From: Paracoccaceae bacterium | GTDB taxonomy: Bacteria; Pseudomonadota; Alphaproteobacteria; Rhodobacterales; Rhodobacteraceae | Direction: 5' to 3' | DNA length: 9,343 nucleotides | NCBI GenBank assembly: GCA_026709725.1 | Contig: JAPOSK010000420.1 | Location: 1 to 9,343 of the forward strand | Part shown: piece after piece, positions 1 through 7,381 of the stretch | Layout: every line of letters begins with the position of its first letter | Numbering within the stretch: position 1 is the stretch's first letter | Translations under genes and position numbers: made by a program | Notes under the pieces: generated by a model | Database searches by the model: none | Seen by the model: only the letters and a program-made list of their open reading frames with translations | What the model was told of the DNA's origin: nothing

Positions 1-1807
1 CCTTTTTCCGCCGCTCAAAACCGGATCTTATGTTCCCCCAGATATCGGGCTTGATGTTCTGCGAACGCATGATGGCGTATTGCTGGATGAAGGTGATGAC
101 ATTGTTCGCGATCCAGTAGAGAATCAGGCCGCTGGCGAATTGACCAAGCATGAACATGAACACCCATGGGAGCCAGGCGAAGACCATGGCCTGGGTCGGG
201 TCCGTCGGGGCCGGGTTCAGTTTCTGCTGCAGCCACATTGAGATTCCGAGAAGAATGGGCAGGACACCGAGTGAGATGAGCGAGACCAGACTGCCGGGAT
301 CCGGGGTTCCCCAGGGCAGGGCACCAAAGAGATTGAGAATCGATGTGGGATCGGGTGCCGAGAGATCATTGATCCAGAAGATAAACGGGGCATGGCGCAA
401 CTCGATTGTAACGAAGATCACCTTGTAGAGTGAGAAAAAAATCGGGATCTGCGGCAGGAGTGGCAGGCAGCCGGCGGCAGGATTGATTTTCTTTTCCTTG
501 TACATCGTCATCATCTCGGCCTGCATGCGCTTGCGGTCATCGCCGACCCGTTCGCGGATCTTCTCCATTTCAGGCTGGAGTTCCTTCATCCGCGCCATTG
601 AGACATAGGACTTGTAGGCCAGCGGGAAGAGGAATGCCTTGATGATCAGCGTCAGACAGATGATTGACCAGCCCATGTTGCCAATGATGCTGTTGAGCCA
701 GTGCAGGACAATGAAGATCGGTTTGGTCAGGAAGAAGAACCAGCCCCAATCAATTGAGTCAACAAAGCGCTCGATTCCATACCCCTGTTCATAGGCTCGA
801 ATCTGACTCCATTCCTTGGCACCGGCGAAGAGCCTCGAGACAGTCGAGGCAGCTGATTGGGGATAGACCTCGATGACCGGCAATCGGGTTTCCGTCTGGT
901 AGATATCCCTGGTTTCCGAGTATTTTGTCACGGCTGTGAAGCGCTGGCCGGGTTCGGGAATCAGCGTCGTCATCCAGTACTTGTCAGTAAAGCCGATCCA
1001 GCCGTTTTCCTGGACATCAATCTTCTGGAGATTGGCCTGCTCCTGGTTGTCATGGTTGAGTTTCGGAACCTTGGAATAGTCGATCTCGTGCAACTCGCCA
1101 TCTTTCATTCCGACCACGCCCTCGTGCAGGATGAAGAAATTCTGCTGGTCTGCCGGCTCGCCATGACGTGCAATGATGCCATAGGGTGCGAGCCGCACGG
1201 GAATGTTGCCGCCATTCTGAACCGATTGCGTCACCGTGATCATGTATGCAGAATCGATTGAAAGGGTTCTCCGGAAAGTCAGGCCGGACCCATTCTCCCA
1301 CACGAGCGCAACAGGATTGCCCGGGGCAAGTCTTTCGCCGCTCTCGATCTGCCAGACTGTATTGGCATTCGGCACATCTGCAAAATCCAGTGCACCGGCC
1401 GGTGCCCAGCCATGGAGTGCATAGTAAGCATGGTCCTGACCGGCAGGAGTCAGAAGATGGACGATATCAGAATCATCCGCAAGGGTTTCCCGGTAATCCG
1501 TCAGTGAGAGATCATCAATCCGGCCGCCAAGCAGGGAAATTGATCCTGTCAGATGATCGGTCGCAACCGGGATCCGCTGAACTTCGGGCGCTGTGGAAAC
1601 TGTCGTGCCCGGAGAAGGGGTTGATGCTCCCGGTTCAGGTGCGCCAGCGGCCGGCGGAGTCGATGCCAGGTCCGTGCTGACAGCGGGTGCCCCATCAACC
1701 TCGGAAGATGGTGGCGGTGCCTCCGGCGGGAAAATCAGGAACCAGGTCAGAACAACCAGGAAGCTGAGTGCTGTTGCGAGAATGAGGTTCCGGTTCTGTT
1801 CATCCAT
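1..1807 (-). CDS. yidC: YidC membrane protein insertase (3' end cut by window)
   Basis: Inner-membrane insertase that places and folds membrane proteins, alone or with SecYEG. The frame reads open from ATG at 1807 to the window edge: 602 codons with no stop, close to the usual full length of about 600, so only the last few residues are missing. Residues 8-27 are the first membrane segment. A Pro/Ala/Ser-rich linker (28-75) leads to the large periplasmic P1 domain (about 76-345). The conserved insertase core follows: membrane segments near 355-400, a charged cytoplasmic coiled hairpin 401-440, the hallmark NPAAGCLPLLPQIPIFF (442-458), then further membrane segments near 508-525 and 540-578. 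Lys390 sits where E. coli YidC has its groove arginine (Arg366); lysine there is, from memory, usual in related bacteria. No strong Shine-Dalgarno sequence precedes the start. It lies 65 bp after yidD in a classic rpmH-rnpA-yidD-yidC order. The N-terminus is Rhodobacterales-like. Confidence 0.97.
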   Translation of the reverse strand, partial: MDEQNRNLILATALSFLVVLTWFLIFPPEAPPPSSEVDGAPAVSTDLASTPPAAGAPEPGASTPSPGTTVSTAPEVQRIPVATDHLTGSISLLGGRIDDLSLTDYRETLADDSDIVHLLTPAGQDHAYYALHGWAPAGALDFADVPNANTVWQIESGERLAPGNPVALVWENGSGLTFRRTLSIDSAYMITVTQSVQNGGNIPVRLAPYGIIARHGEPADQQNFFILHEGVVGMKDGELHEIDYSKVPKLNHDNQEQANLQKIDVQENGWIGFTDKYWMTTLIPEPGQRFTAVTKYSETRDIYQTETRLPVIEVYPQSAASTVSRLFAGAKEWSQIRAYEQGYGIERFVDSIDWGWFFFLTKPIFIVLHWLNSIIGNMGWSIICLTLIIKAFLFPLAYKSYVSMARMKELQPEMEKIRERVGDDRKRMQAEMMTMYKEKKINPAAGCLPLLPQIPIFFSLYKVIFVTIELRHAPFIFWINDLSAPDPTSILNLFGALPWGTPDPGSLVSLISLGVLPILLGISMWLQQKLNPAPTDPTQAMVFAWLPWVFMFMLGQFASGLILYWIANNVITFIQQYAIMRSQNIKPDIWGNIRSGFERRKK

Positions 1808-1872
1808 GACGCAAAGACCTGTTACAGCCGGGGAATACCGCCCCATCGAAGGTGACCCCGGGAGGGCGGCAC

Positions 1873-2142
1873 TCAATCCGGAACATTGTCGATTCCGGAT
1901 GCGCCCCAGGGGTGACAGCGCGACAGGCGACGAAGTGTCAGCCAGGATCCCCTGATGCCGCCATGACGACGGAGAGCTTCGAGGGCATAAGCCGAGCATG
2001 ACGGCTCAAAGCGGCAATGGCCATGAGTGAAGGGAATCGCCAGCCCGCGGTAGATCCAGATGGGGATGGACAGCACAAATGCCAGAGGGCGCAATTGCGC
2101 AGCCTTGTCAGGATGTGCAGCGTCTGAACGGGAGGGACTCAT
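1873..2142 (-). CDS. yidD: YidD, membrane protein insertion efficiency factor
   Basis: Small protein of 89 residues that associates with the inner membrane and helps YidC-dependent insertion. The family signature is complete: an N-terminal amphipathic stretch (about 18-38), then CRFEPSCSAYALEAL (43-57), HGGIRG (60-65) and RLSRCHPWG (72-80), ending in a GIDNVP motif. Cys43, Cys49 and Cys76 are the conserved cysteines. Length is normal for the family. Its ATG overlaps the rnpA stop codon (ATGA at 2142-2139), and AAGGAG lies just upstream of the ATG, so translation is probably coupled to rnpA and also independently primed. yidC follows 65 bp downstream on the same strand. Confidence 0.95.
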   Translation of the reverse strand: MSPSRSDAAHPDKAAQLRPLAFVLSIPIWIYRGLAIPFTHGHCRFEPSCSAYALEALRRHGGIRGSWLTLRRLSRCHPWGASGIDNVPD

Positions 2143-2555
2143 CGCATCTCCTTGTGGGCCAGTCGCCGGACAGCGGTTTCAAGATCCTGAGTGAGTTTTG
2201 CGAAATTCCGACTCACTGTCCTGAAACGCAAACCGATCATGACATAGTCCCAGCCGGGAATTCCGTGGTGCGGCAGGACAATATCGGCCGCATGGGCGAG
2301 GCGGCGACGGGCACGGTTGCGCACCACGGCATTGCCGACCTTTCGTGAGCATGTGAAGCCAATGCGAATCAGTCCTTCCCTGTTGCACGCTGTCCGCCTG
2401 CGACCCTGCAGGATGAAACCCGGCGTTTGCCACCCGGCCCCCTCGGCAACGTGAAGGAAATCACGACGCTGCTTGATTCGTTCAAGCGATATTCCTGCCA
2501 TATCGGGGGATGTGCTGCCCTCAGATGTTCCGGTGCTGTCCGTTGGAGTTATCAC
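2139..2555 (-). CDS. rnpA: Ribonuclease P protein component
   Basis: Protein subunit of RNase P. It binds the catalytic RNA and the 5' leader of pre-tRNA during tRNA maturation. The diagnostic RNR region is present: RIGFTCSRKVGNAVVRNRARRRL spans 64-86, with RNR at 79-81, and the rest fits the family fold. The call given here starts at a GTG, 10 bp after the rpmH stop, and gives 138 residues with an 18-residue Ser/Thr-rich extension. An ATG at 2501 would give 120 residues, beginning MAGISLERIKQRRDF, closer to the classic family start. Neither start has a clear Shine-Dalgarno sequence, so coupling to rpmH is likely. Similar N-terminal extensions occur in related alphaproteobacteria as far as I recall. 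The end overlaps yidD by 4 bp. Gene identity is certain; the start is not. Confidence 0.94.
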   Translation of the reverse strand: MITPTDSTGTSEGSTSPDMAGISLERIKQRRDFLHVAEGAGWQTPGFILQGRRRTACNREGLIRIGFTCSRKVGNAVVRNRARRRLAHAADIVLPHHGIPGWDYVMIGLRFRTVSRNFAKLTQDLETAVRRLAHKEMR

Positions 2556-2565
2556 GGATGCAGAC

Positions 2566-2700
2566 TCAGGCAGAAACCTGCTTTCTTCCCTTGGCCCGTC
2601 GACGGTTCAGAATCATGCGCCCTGACCGTGTGGCCATGCGGGCTCTGAAACCATGCCGACGCTTGCGGACACGATTGCTTGGCTGGAATGTGCGCTTCAT
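2566..2700 (-). CDS. rpmH: 50S ribosomal protein L34
   Basis: L34, a 44-residue, strongly basic protein of the large ribosomal subunit. The sequence [20 protein letters not shown] and the Arg/Lys-rich remainder ([20 protein letters not shown]) are near-universal for this protein, and the length is exactly that expected. The frame is open much further upstream, to about 3030, but that extension is not L34-like and runs across the divergent promoter region, so the start is the ATG at 2700-2698. An AAGGGG lies immediately upstream, rather close to the start. It is the first gene of the rpmH-rnpA-yidD-yidC cluster; rnpA begins 10 bp after its stop. Confidence 0.98.
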   Translation of the reverse strand: MKRTFQPSNRVRKRRHGFRARMATRSGRMILNRRRAKGRKQVSA

Positions 2701-2734
2701 CCCCTTGATCCATCTATTCCATGAAAGATGCACC

Positions 2735-2762
2735 CAATTAGCATGTTCATTGGCCGAGTCAA
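2735..2762 (-). promoter_or_regulatory. Candidate promoter of the rpmH cluster
   Basis: On the minus strand, TTGACT (2762-2757) matches five of six bases of the -35 consensus. It is followed 16 bases later by TAATTG (2740-2735), preceded by a TG as in an extended -10 element. The -10 match itself is poor. The predicted transcript would begin near 2728 and have a short leader of about 28 bases before the rpmH ATG. The position, just upstream of the first gene of the cluster, fits. Confidence 0.4.
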
Positions 2763-2861
2763 CGCCCACATTGCACGGAAACAGGGAATGTCGGGATTGT
2801 CCGCAGGAGTTGTGATAGTGTAGAGGGACCCGGTGACCAACACTTGATGATGGAGGAAACA

Positions 2862-2888
2862 ATGCAGACAGCGGAGACATCCGGATGA
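2862..2888 (+). CDS. Possible eight-codon leader ORF coupled to the TVP38 gene
   Basis: ATG at 2862 opens a frame encoding MQTAETSG and stops at TGA 2886-2888. It has the best ribosome binding site of the intergenic region, GGAGG at 2852-2856, five bases before the ATG. Its stop overlaps the next start as ATGA (2885-2888), the same arrangement found between the two genes downstream. It may be a short translated leader that feeds ribosomes to the TVP38 gene. The alternative is a chance frame: the TVP38 start also has its own weaker GGAG at 2873-2876, eight bases upstream. The peptide is too short for family recognition. Confidence 0.35.
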   Translation: MQTAETSG

Positions 2889-3619
2889 ACGACCGCCAGA
2901 TCCAGTCCGGCCTGAGTCTGAAGCGGCTTTTGCCGATCCTTGTCGTCGTCGCGGTCGCTGTTACCGGTTTTATACTATTGCGTGACTCCCTGACCTTCGA
3001 GACCCTCAGTGACAATCGCATGGACCTCATTGCCTATCGTGACGACAACTACCTGCTGGCCTCTCTGGTGTTTATCGGGATCTATGTCATCATCGTCACA
3101 TTCTCCCTCCCCGGTGCTGCCATTGCATCACTCACAGGAGGATTTCTCTTCGGGCTTTTTCCCGGCACGCTTTACAATGTCCTGGCAGCGACAACCGGTG
3201 CCATGGCCCTCTTCCTTGCGGCACGGATGGGGTTGGGGGCTTATCTCGAAAACAAGATGGACGCGGGGAGCGCGACGGTTCAAAAACTCCGGAAGGGTCT
3301 GAAGGAGAATGAAATCAGTGTGCTGTTCCTCCTGCGGCTGGTGCCGGCTGTTCCATTCTTTGTGGCCAACCTCCTGCCCGCGCTCGTCGGCGTCAGATTC
3401 CGCAACTTTGTCTTGACGACCTTTTTTGGCATCATGCCCGGTGCGGCTGTATATACCTGGGTTGGCGCCGGACTCGGCGAGGTCTTCGAGCAGGGCGAGA
3501 CGCCGAATCTTGGCATCATATTCGAGTGGCACATTCTGGGTCCGATCCTTGCTCTGTGCGCACTCGCTGCCCTGCCCATGATTATCAAGGCAATCAGAAA
3601 AAAGGATGGAGAGGTATGA
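2885..3619 (+). CDS. TVP38/TMEM64 family (VTT-fold) inner-membrane protein
   Basis: Predicted 244-residue inner-membrane protein of the TVP38/TMEM64 group, in the wider DedA/VTT superfamily. Members have been linked to lipid scrambling or small-molecule transport, but the substrate here is unknown. A first membrane segment lies at about 14-33. After a short soluble loop the VTT core has its typical re-entrant motif [17 protein letters not shown] (74-90), a membrane segment near 95-113, the second motif [20 protein letters not shown] (148-167), then [17 protein letters not shown] (182-198), and a last membrane segment near 216-235 with a basic tail. Arg151 and the prolines of the LRLVP motif are family hallmarks. 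An in-frame TGA at 2834 with no intervening start codon makes ATG 2885 the natural start. The gene ends in ATGA overlap with the flavoenzyme gene, so the two proteins are probably made together. Confidence 0.92.
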   Translation: MNDRQIQSGLSLKRLLPILVVVAVAVTGFILLRDSLTFETLSDNRMDLIAYRDDNYLLASLVFIGIYVIIVTFSLPGAAIASLTGGFLFGLFPGTLYNVLAATTGAMALFLAARMGLGAYLENKMDAGSATVQKLRKGLKENEISVLFLLRLVPAVPFFVANLLPALVGVRFRNFVLTTFFGIMPGAAVYTWVGAGLGEVFEQGETPNLGIIFEWHILGPILALCALAALPMIIKAIRKKDGEV

Positions 3620-5034
3620 GCCGGAGAGTCGACACGGATCTGTGTGTTCTCGGTGGTGGATCGGGCGGTCTTTCGGCGGCTTCGGGGGCAGTCCAGATGG
3701 GTGCCCGGGTTGTCCTGCTCGAAGGCGGCAAGATGGGCGGGGACTGCCTGAACTATGGCTGCGTTCCTTCCAAATCCCTGCTCGCTGCAGGCAAGCACGC
3801 GCATGCGTTGGGGTCTGGTGGTGAATTCGGCATTGCACCCGCACAACCGGATATTGATTTCGCACGAGTCAATGATCATGTCCATGATGTCATCGCCGGC
3901 ATTGCGCCCCACGACAGTGTTGAGCGTTTCGAGGGTCTCGGTGTCCGGGTTATATCAGAGTATGGCCGATTTGCATCCCCGCGTACAGTGGTCGCAGGTG
4001 AGACAGAAATCAGGGCACGGCGTTTTGTTATCGCAACCGGTTCATCGGCTGTGGTGCCACCGATTCCGGGTCTTCAGGACGTATCGTATCTGACAAATGA
4101 AACCATCTTCTCGTTGCGTGAGGCTCCCGAGCACCTCATCATTATCGGGGCAGGGCCCATCGGTATGGAACTTGCCCAGGCCCATGCCCGACTGGGCAGT
4201 CGCGTCACGGTGATTGAAGGCCTGCGTGCACTTGGTCGGAGTCATCCCGAACACGCAAAACTGGTCGTCGAGGCCGTTCGGGCCGAGGGCGTTGCAATTC
4301 ATGAAGGGGTCAGCGTCACCGGCGTGACTGCTGCCGATGGTGCGGTCAGCGTGACGACGGATGGTGAGGGAACCATCTCCGGATCTCACCTTCTTGTGGC
4401 GGTCGGGCGTCGACCCAACATTGATCGTCTGGATCTCGACCGGGCCGGAATCAGCTATGAAAGAGGCGGAATCAGGGTTAACCGGGGTCTCAGGACGTCC
4501 AACAGGCGCGTTTATGCCATTGGGGATGTGATTGGCGGTGCCCAGTTCACCCATGTGGCTGGATACCACGCAGGGATTGTTGTTCAGTCCGCGGTCCTTG
4601 GTCTCCCGGCCAAAGTGCGGGACGGTATCATCCCATCCGTCACGTATACAGATCCTGAAATCGCCGAAGTTGGTCTCAATGAGGAGATGGCGCGCGCGCG
4701 CTATGGTGACAGGCTGGATATTGTGAACACGGAGTTTGCGGGGAACGACCGGGCCCGGGCCGAACGGGTCACGGGTGGTGCGTTGTGCGTGTATGTTGTG
4801 AAGGGCAGGCCGGTGGGCGCGGCTATGGTTGGTCCCCATGCAGGAGACGTCATCCAGATATGGTCACTGGCAATCGCAGCCGGAATCAAATTGTCCAAGG
4901 TGGCGGGCATGATCGCGCCATACCCAACGCTTGGCGAGATCAACAAAAGAGCTGCAGGGGCTTTTTTTGGTGAACGCCTTTTTGCCAGCAAGGCTCTCAA
5001 GCGAATCGTGCGCCTTGTCCAGAAACTCCCCTGA
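3616..5034 (+). CDS. FAD-dependent pyridine nucleotide-disulfide oxidoreductase, mercuric-reductase-like
   Basis: A 472-residue class I flavoprotein disulfide reductase, related to dihydrolipoamide dehydrogenase and mercuric reductase. FAD-binding GGGSGG is at 13-18 with Glu36 ending the second strand. The redox-active pair is Cys44/Cys49 in GGDCLNYGCVPSK. ATGSS (140-144), the NAD(P) site GAGPIGME (178-185) and the second FAD motif GDV (303-305) are all present. Glu201 at the end of the NAD(P) strand suggests NADH preference. The C-terminal motif reads APYPTLGE, so Tyr436 takes the place of the HxHPT histidine that acts as base in lipoamide and glutathione enzymes. There is no N-terminal metal-binding domain and no C-terminal cysteine pair, so this is not a true MerA; substrate is unknown. 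ATG 3616 is chosen over in-frame upstream codons because it overlaps the TVP38 stop and puts the FAD motif at the usual distance. Confidence 0.93.
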   Translation: MSRRVDTDLCVLGGGSGGLSAASGAVQMGARVVLLEGGKMGGDCLNYGCVPSKSLLAAGKHAHALGSGGEFGIAPAQPDIDFARVNDHVHDVIAGIAPHDSVERFEGLGVRVISEYGRFASPRTVVAGETEIRARRFVIATGSSAVVPPIPGLQDVSYLTNETIFSLREAPEHLIIIGAGPIGMELAQAHARLGSRVTVIEGLRALGRSHPEHAKLVVEAVRAEGVAIHEGVSVTGVTAADGAVSVTTDGEGTISGSHLLVAVGRRPNIDRLDLDRAGISYERGGIRVNRGLRTSNRRVYAIGDVIGGAQFTHVAGYHAGIVVQSAVLGLPAKVRDGIIPSVTYTDPEIAEVGLNEEMARARYGDRLDIVNTEFAGNDRARAERVTGGALCVYVVKGRPVGAAMVGPHAGDVIQIWSLAIAAGIKLSKVAGMIAPYPTLGEINKRAAGAFFGERLFASKALKRIVRLVQKLP

Positions 5035-5101
5035 GGTCCCGGATTTGCCTCCGAATCGAAACATTCATCTTCGCTGACCGGATTCTTGACCGGGACATGA
5101 C

Positions 5102-6757
5102 ATGCGGAAACAGCTCTCGCTATCCCTGTCAACCCTGATCTACACAATCACGTTGACGCTGATCATTCAGCTTACATATGTCGTGTTTGCCATCTCGGTC
5201 ATCCAGCGGTCCCAGTTCGGCTCGCTGGCCGAATTTTCCGTTGGCATCCTGTCTGCAGCCTATGCCGTTCCGGGACAGGCGACATCCGGTGAGACATTTG
5301 ATGCCTTTTGCGCAGAGGGTGTTGAGATCGATGATGTTCTCATCGATTTCCTGAATGAGGCATTAATGACCCAGAACCAGTTCGAGAGTGATGGATCCGG
5401 TATCCTGACCCTGGCTTACAATTGTGCGAACAGGAAGGTCACAAGTTCTGAAAGCCCCGTGTTCATGGAGGGCGCGCGCGGCCCGCATATCAACATGGTC
5501 GGTGATGATGAAGGCGGGCTCCTGGACCTGCTCAACAGCCTCAAGCTTCTCTGGATTCTCTTCATTGATCGCACGAGTACAATCTACACGATTGAATACA
5601 TGACCCCGGGGTCGGAGGCGACGGTCCTTTTGAGCTTTGACAAGGCTTACCTTGCTGAGGTCCTGATCAGACTGTTGAGCCGGTATCTCCTGGCAGCCGT
5701 TATTCTTGTCAGTCTGAACATACTCTTTGTCTTCTCCCTGGTGCGGTTTTTTGTCGCCAACCCAATCCGGCACTTGACAAAAAGTCTGCAAAGCCTGACC
5801 CGAACCGGAATCAGGTCACCTGCATCCCACCGCAGCAAATTCCAGTTTCAGGAAATCCATGAGGCCAATCGTGCCCTGGAATCGATCAGTGAGCTTCTGG
5901 AGTCACGTCGCGCCATTGAAGATCGCAAGGATGGCATGAATCACGAAATCCGCAATGACCTCCAGCGGCTTTACGGGCAGATCTTCCGTTTGAATCTATC
6001 AGAAAAAACCGAGCGCTTGCTGCACCTCTCACTTGACCGGTTAAGCAATCGTCTGGGCGATATCCTGGAATTTGTCACCTGGCAAAAGGGTGAACTGAAA
6101 CAGGGCGCGATCAATCTGGCCGAAATGATTGACCGATGCGCCGAACTCACGATCGAGATCTGGCGATACATGGTCGATGATGAAACCAAACATCCGGTAC
6201 TTGTCAGCACAGTCCCCGGAGACATCATGATTGCCTCGAACCGCGAGGCATTGCGGATCATCCTTGAGAACCTTTTCCGCAATTCTGTCGATGCATTCAA
6301 CACCGAAAGCAAGGAAGAGCTGCGTGACTCACTCATGCGGGAGCTGGCTGAGACACTGGATGATGAAGACAGGCTCACCGCACTTCGTGAAAAAATGCTC
6401 ACTGTCACCACTGGAGAGTGGGAACGTCAGATCAGGATCAGTGCAAGCCGCGAGAAATCGCATGTCCGCATAAGGATAACCGACAATGCCGATGGGATCC
6501 AGTTCAACCTGCGGGACACCATCTTCGAGCGCGGTGTTACCACCAATCCTGATGACAAGGCCCGCCGGGGAATCGGTCTGCTCTTCACCAAAATCCTGGT
6601 CGAGGATCTCGGGGGGACGATTGCCCTGCGATCAACCCGTCATCGTGACGATATCATGCGGGAATTGCTGAATCTTCCCCGGGACAGGGTTCAGTCGCTG
6701 ACCCCGTCCATACTCAGGACGGGTACAACATTCGAGCTTCTGCTCCCGGTTTCCTGA
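5102..6757 (+). CDS. Atypical transmembrane sensor histidine kinase
   Basis: A 551-residue membrane histidine kinase. Membrane segment 1 lies at about 12-34. A periplasmic sensor domain (about 36-192) of no recognised family follows, with only two cysteines (Cys70, Cys108). Membrane segment 2 is at about 193-218, then a short HAMP-like linker starting NPIRHL. The phosphoacceptor is probably His281 in MNHEIRNDLQRL; the usual proline five residues after the histidine is Asp286. The ATPase domain has an N-box around Asn390/Asn394 (ENLFRNSVDAF), a G1 box DNADGI (461-466), an F-box IFERG (474-478), a G2 box GIGL (490-493) and a closing GTTFELLLP (541-549). Two segments are longer than usual: about 401-442, charged and probably helical, between N-box and G1; and about 511-538 before the last strand. 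It lies 67 bp after the flavoenzyme and probably shares its transcript. The ribosome site is weak (GGGA). No response regulator is in the window. Confidence 0.88.
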   Translation: MRKQLSLSLSTLIYTITLTLIIQLTYVVFAISVIQRSQFGSLAEFSVGILSAAYAVPGQATSGETFDAFCAEGVEIDDVLIDFLNEALMTQNQFESDGSGILTLAYNCANRKVTSSESPVFMEGARGPHINMVGDDEGGLLDLLNSLKLLWILFIDRTSTIYTIEYMTPGSEATVLLSFDKAYLAEVLIRLLSRYLLAAVILVSLNILFVFSLVRFFVANPIRHLTKSLQSLTRTGIRSPASHRSKFQFQEIHEANRALESISELLESRRAIEDRKDGMNHEIRNDLQRLYGQIFRLNLSEKTERLLHLSLDRLSNRLGDILEFVTWQKGELKQGAINLAEMIDRCAELTIEIWRYMVDDETKHPVLVSTVPGDIMIASNREALRIILENLFRNSVDAFNTESKEELRDSLMRELAETLDDEDRLTALREKMLTVTTGEWERQIRISASREKSHVRIRITDNADGIQFNLRDTIFERGVTTNPDDKARRGIGLLFTKILVEDLGGTIALRSTRHRDDIMRELLNLPRDRVQSLTPSILRTGTTFELLLPVS

Positions 6758-6762
6758 GTTCC

Positions 6763-6779
6763 GATCAAAGCCCTTGATC
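6763..6779 (+). terminator. Weak hairpin just after the kinase gene
   Basis: GATCAA and TTGATC pair around a five-base loop, six bases after the kinase stop codon. It is AT-rich for a terminator and is followed only by a short TTT about six bases on, so it is at best a weak terminator or an RNA 3'-end structure. A stronger nine-base inverted repeat follows at 6813-6855. Confidence 0.25.
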
Positions 6780-6812
6780 AGGATTTCCGGACAGACAGAC
6801 CGAGCGTCTCAA

Positions 6813-6855
6813 CCGGGTGAAAAGATACCGCACAACAGGGTTCAGATTCACCCGG
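6813..6855. repeat. Nine-base perfect inverted repeat
   Basis: CCGGGTGAA (6813-6821) is the exact reverse complement of TTCACCCGG (6847-6855), with a 25-base loop. A nested smaller repeat, CCGGAA with TTCCGG, starts at 6852 inside the right arm. It lies about 55 bases after the kinase gene, so it may mark the transcript end or be a binding site. There is no U-tract. Confidence 0.5.
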
Positions 6856-7357
6856 AACACCCCGGTTTCCGGCCCCTGTCACATCTTCGCATACGCATGT
6901 CGTGAGCAAATCCGGGTCAACCCATGCGCATCTGCAGGAGAGAATCCGGGGTAGCGGTGTGCCCCCGGGGCGTGATCCCCACATGGCGGACCCGGAACCC
7001 TGTCAGTCCCTGATCACGGATGATCCGCCAAGATCACATTGAACCCCAATCAGCGATCCGGCGAAACATCCGCCCCGTTTCCCGAATGGTTTCGCAGCAG
7101 CACCGGTCTGCGTCGCCGCCCGGGCCGCGACTCCACCCAATTTGCATGGCGAATCCCCCGGGTTCGTGACCCGGAATCAGGGAGAGGGCTCCCCATCAGA
7201 CACCCCTCCCCGGAGGACAGCACGGGAAGATCTCCGATGACGCACCCGCATCCACACCACCCCCTGCCGGGACAGAAGAGGTTGCCACAGAAGAGACCCC
7301 CATCCTTGGCACGACACGCCACCAGCCCTCAATCATGACGACCCGGGACCCCGGCGG

Positions 7358-7381
7358 CCGTCTCCCGCATGCAGGAGACGG
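7358..7381. repeat. Eight-base perfect hairpin in the spacer
   Basis: CCGTCTCC (7358-7365) and GGAGACGG (7374-7381) pair perfectly around the eight-base loop CGCATGCA, whose last six bases (GCATGCA, sharing GCATGC) are themselves palindromic. No U-tract follows, so it is not a typical intrinsic terminator. Confidence 0.5.

Noticed and set aside
2701..3030. Upstream extension of the rpmH frame to about 3030
   Set aside because: L34 is 44 residues almost everywhere and begins MKRTFQPS. The extension crosses the divergent promoter region and the TVP38 gene.
3616..5034. True mercuric reductase (merA) and a mercury-resistance operon
   Set aside because: No N-terminal metal-binding domain, no C-terminal vicinal cysteines, and no merR, merT or merP nearby. 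The resemblance is limited to the shared flavoenzyme fold and the active-site motif.
7158..7174. tRNA T-arm-like CCGGGTTCGTGACCCGG
   Set aside because: A T-arm-like stem alone: I found no acceptor, D-arm or anticodon arm at the right spacing on either strand.
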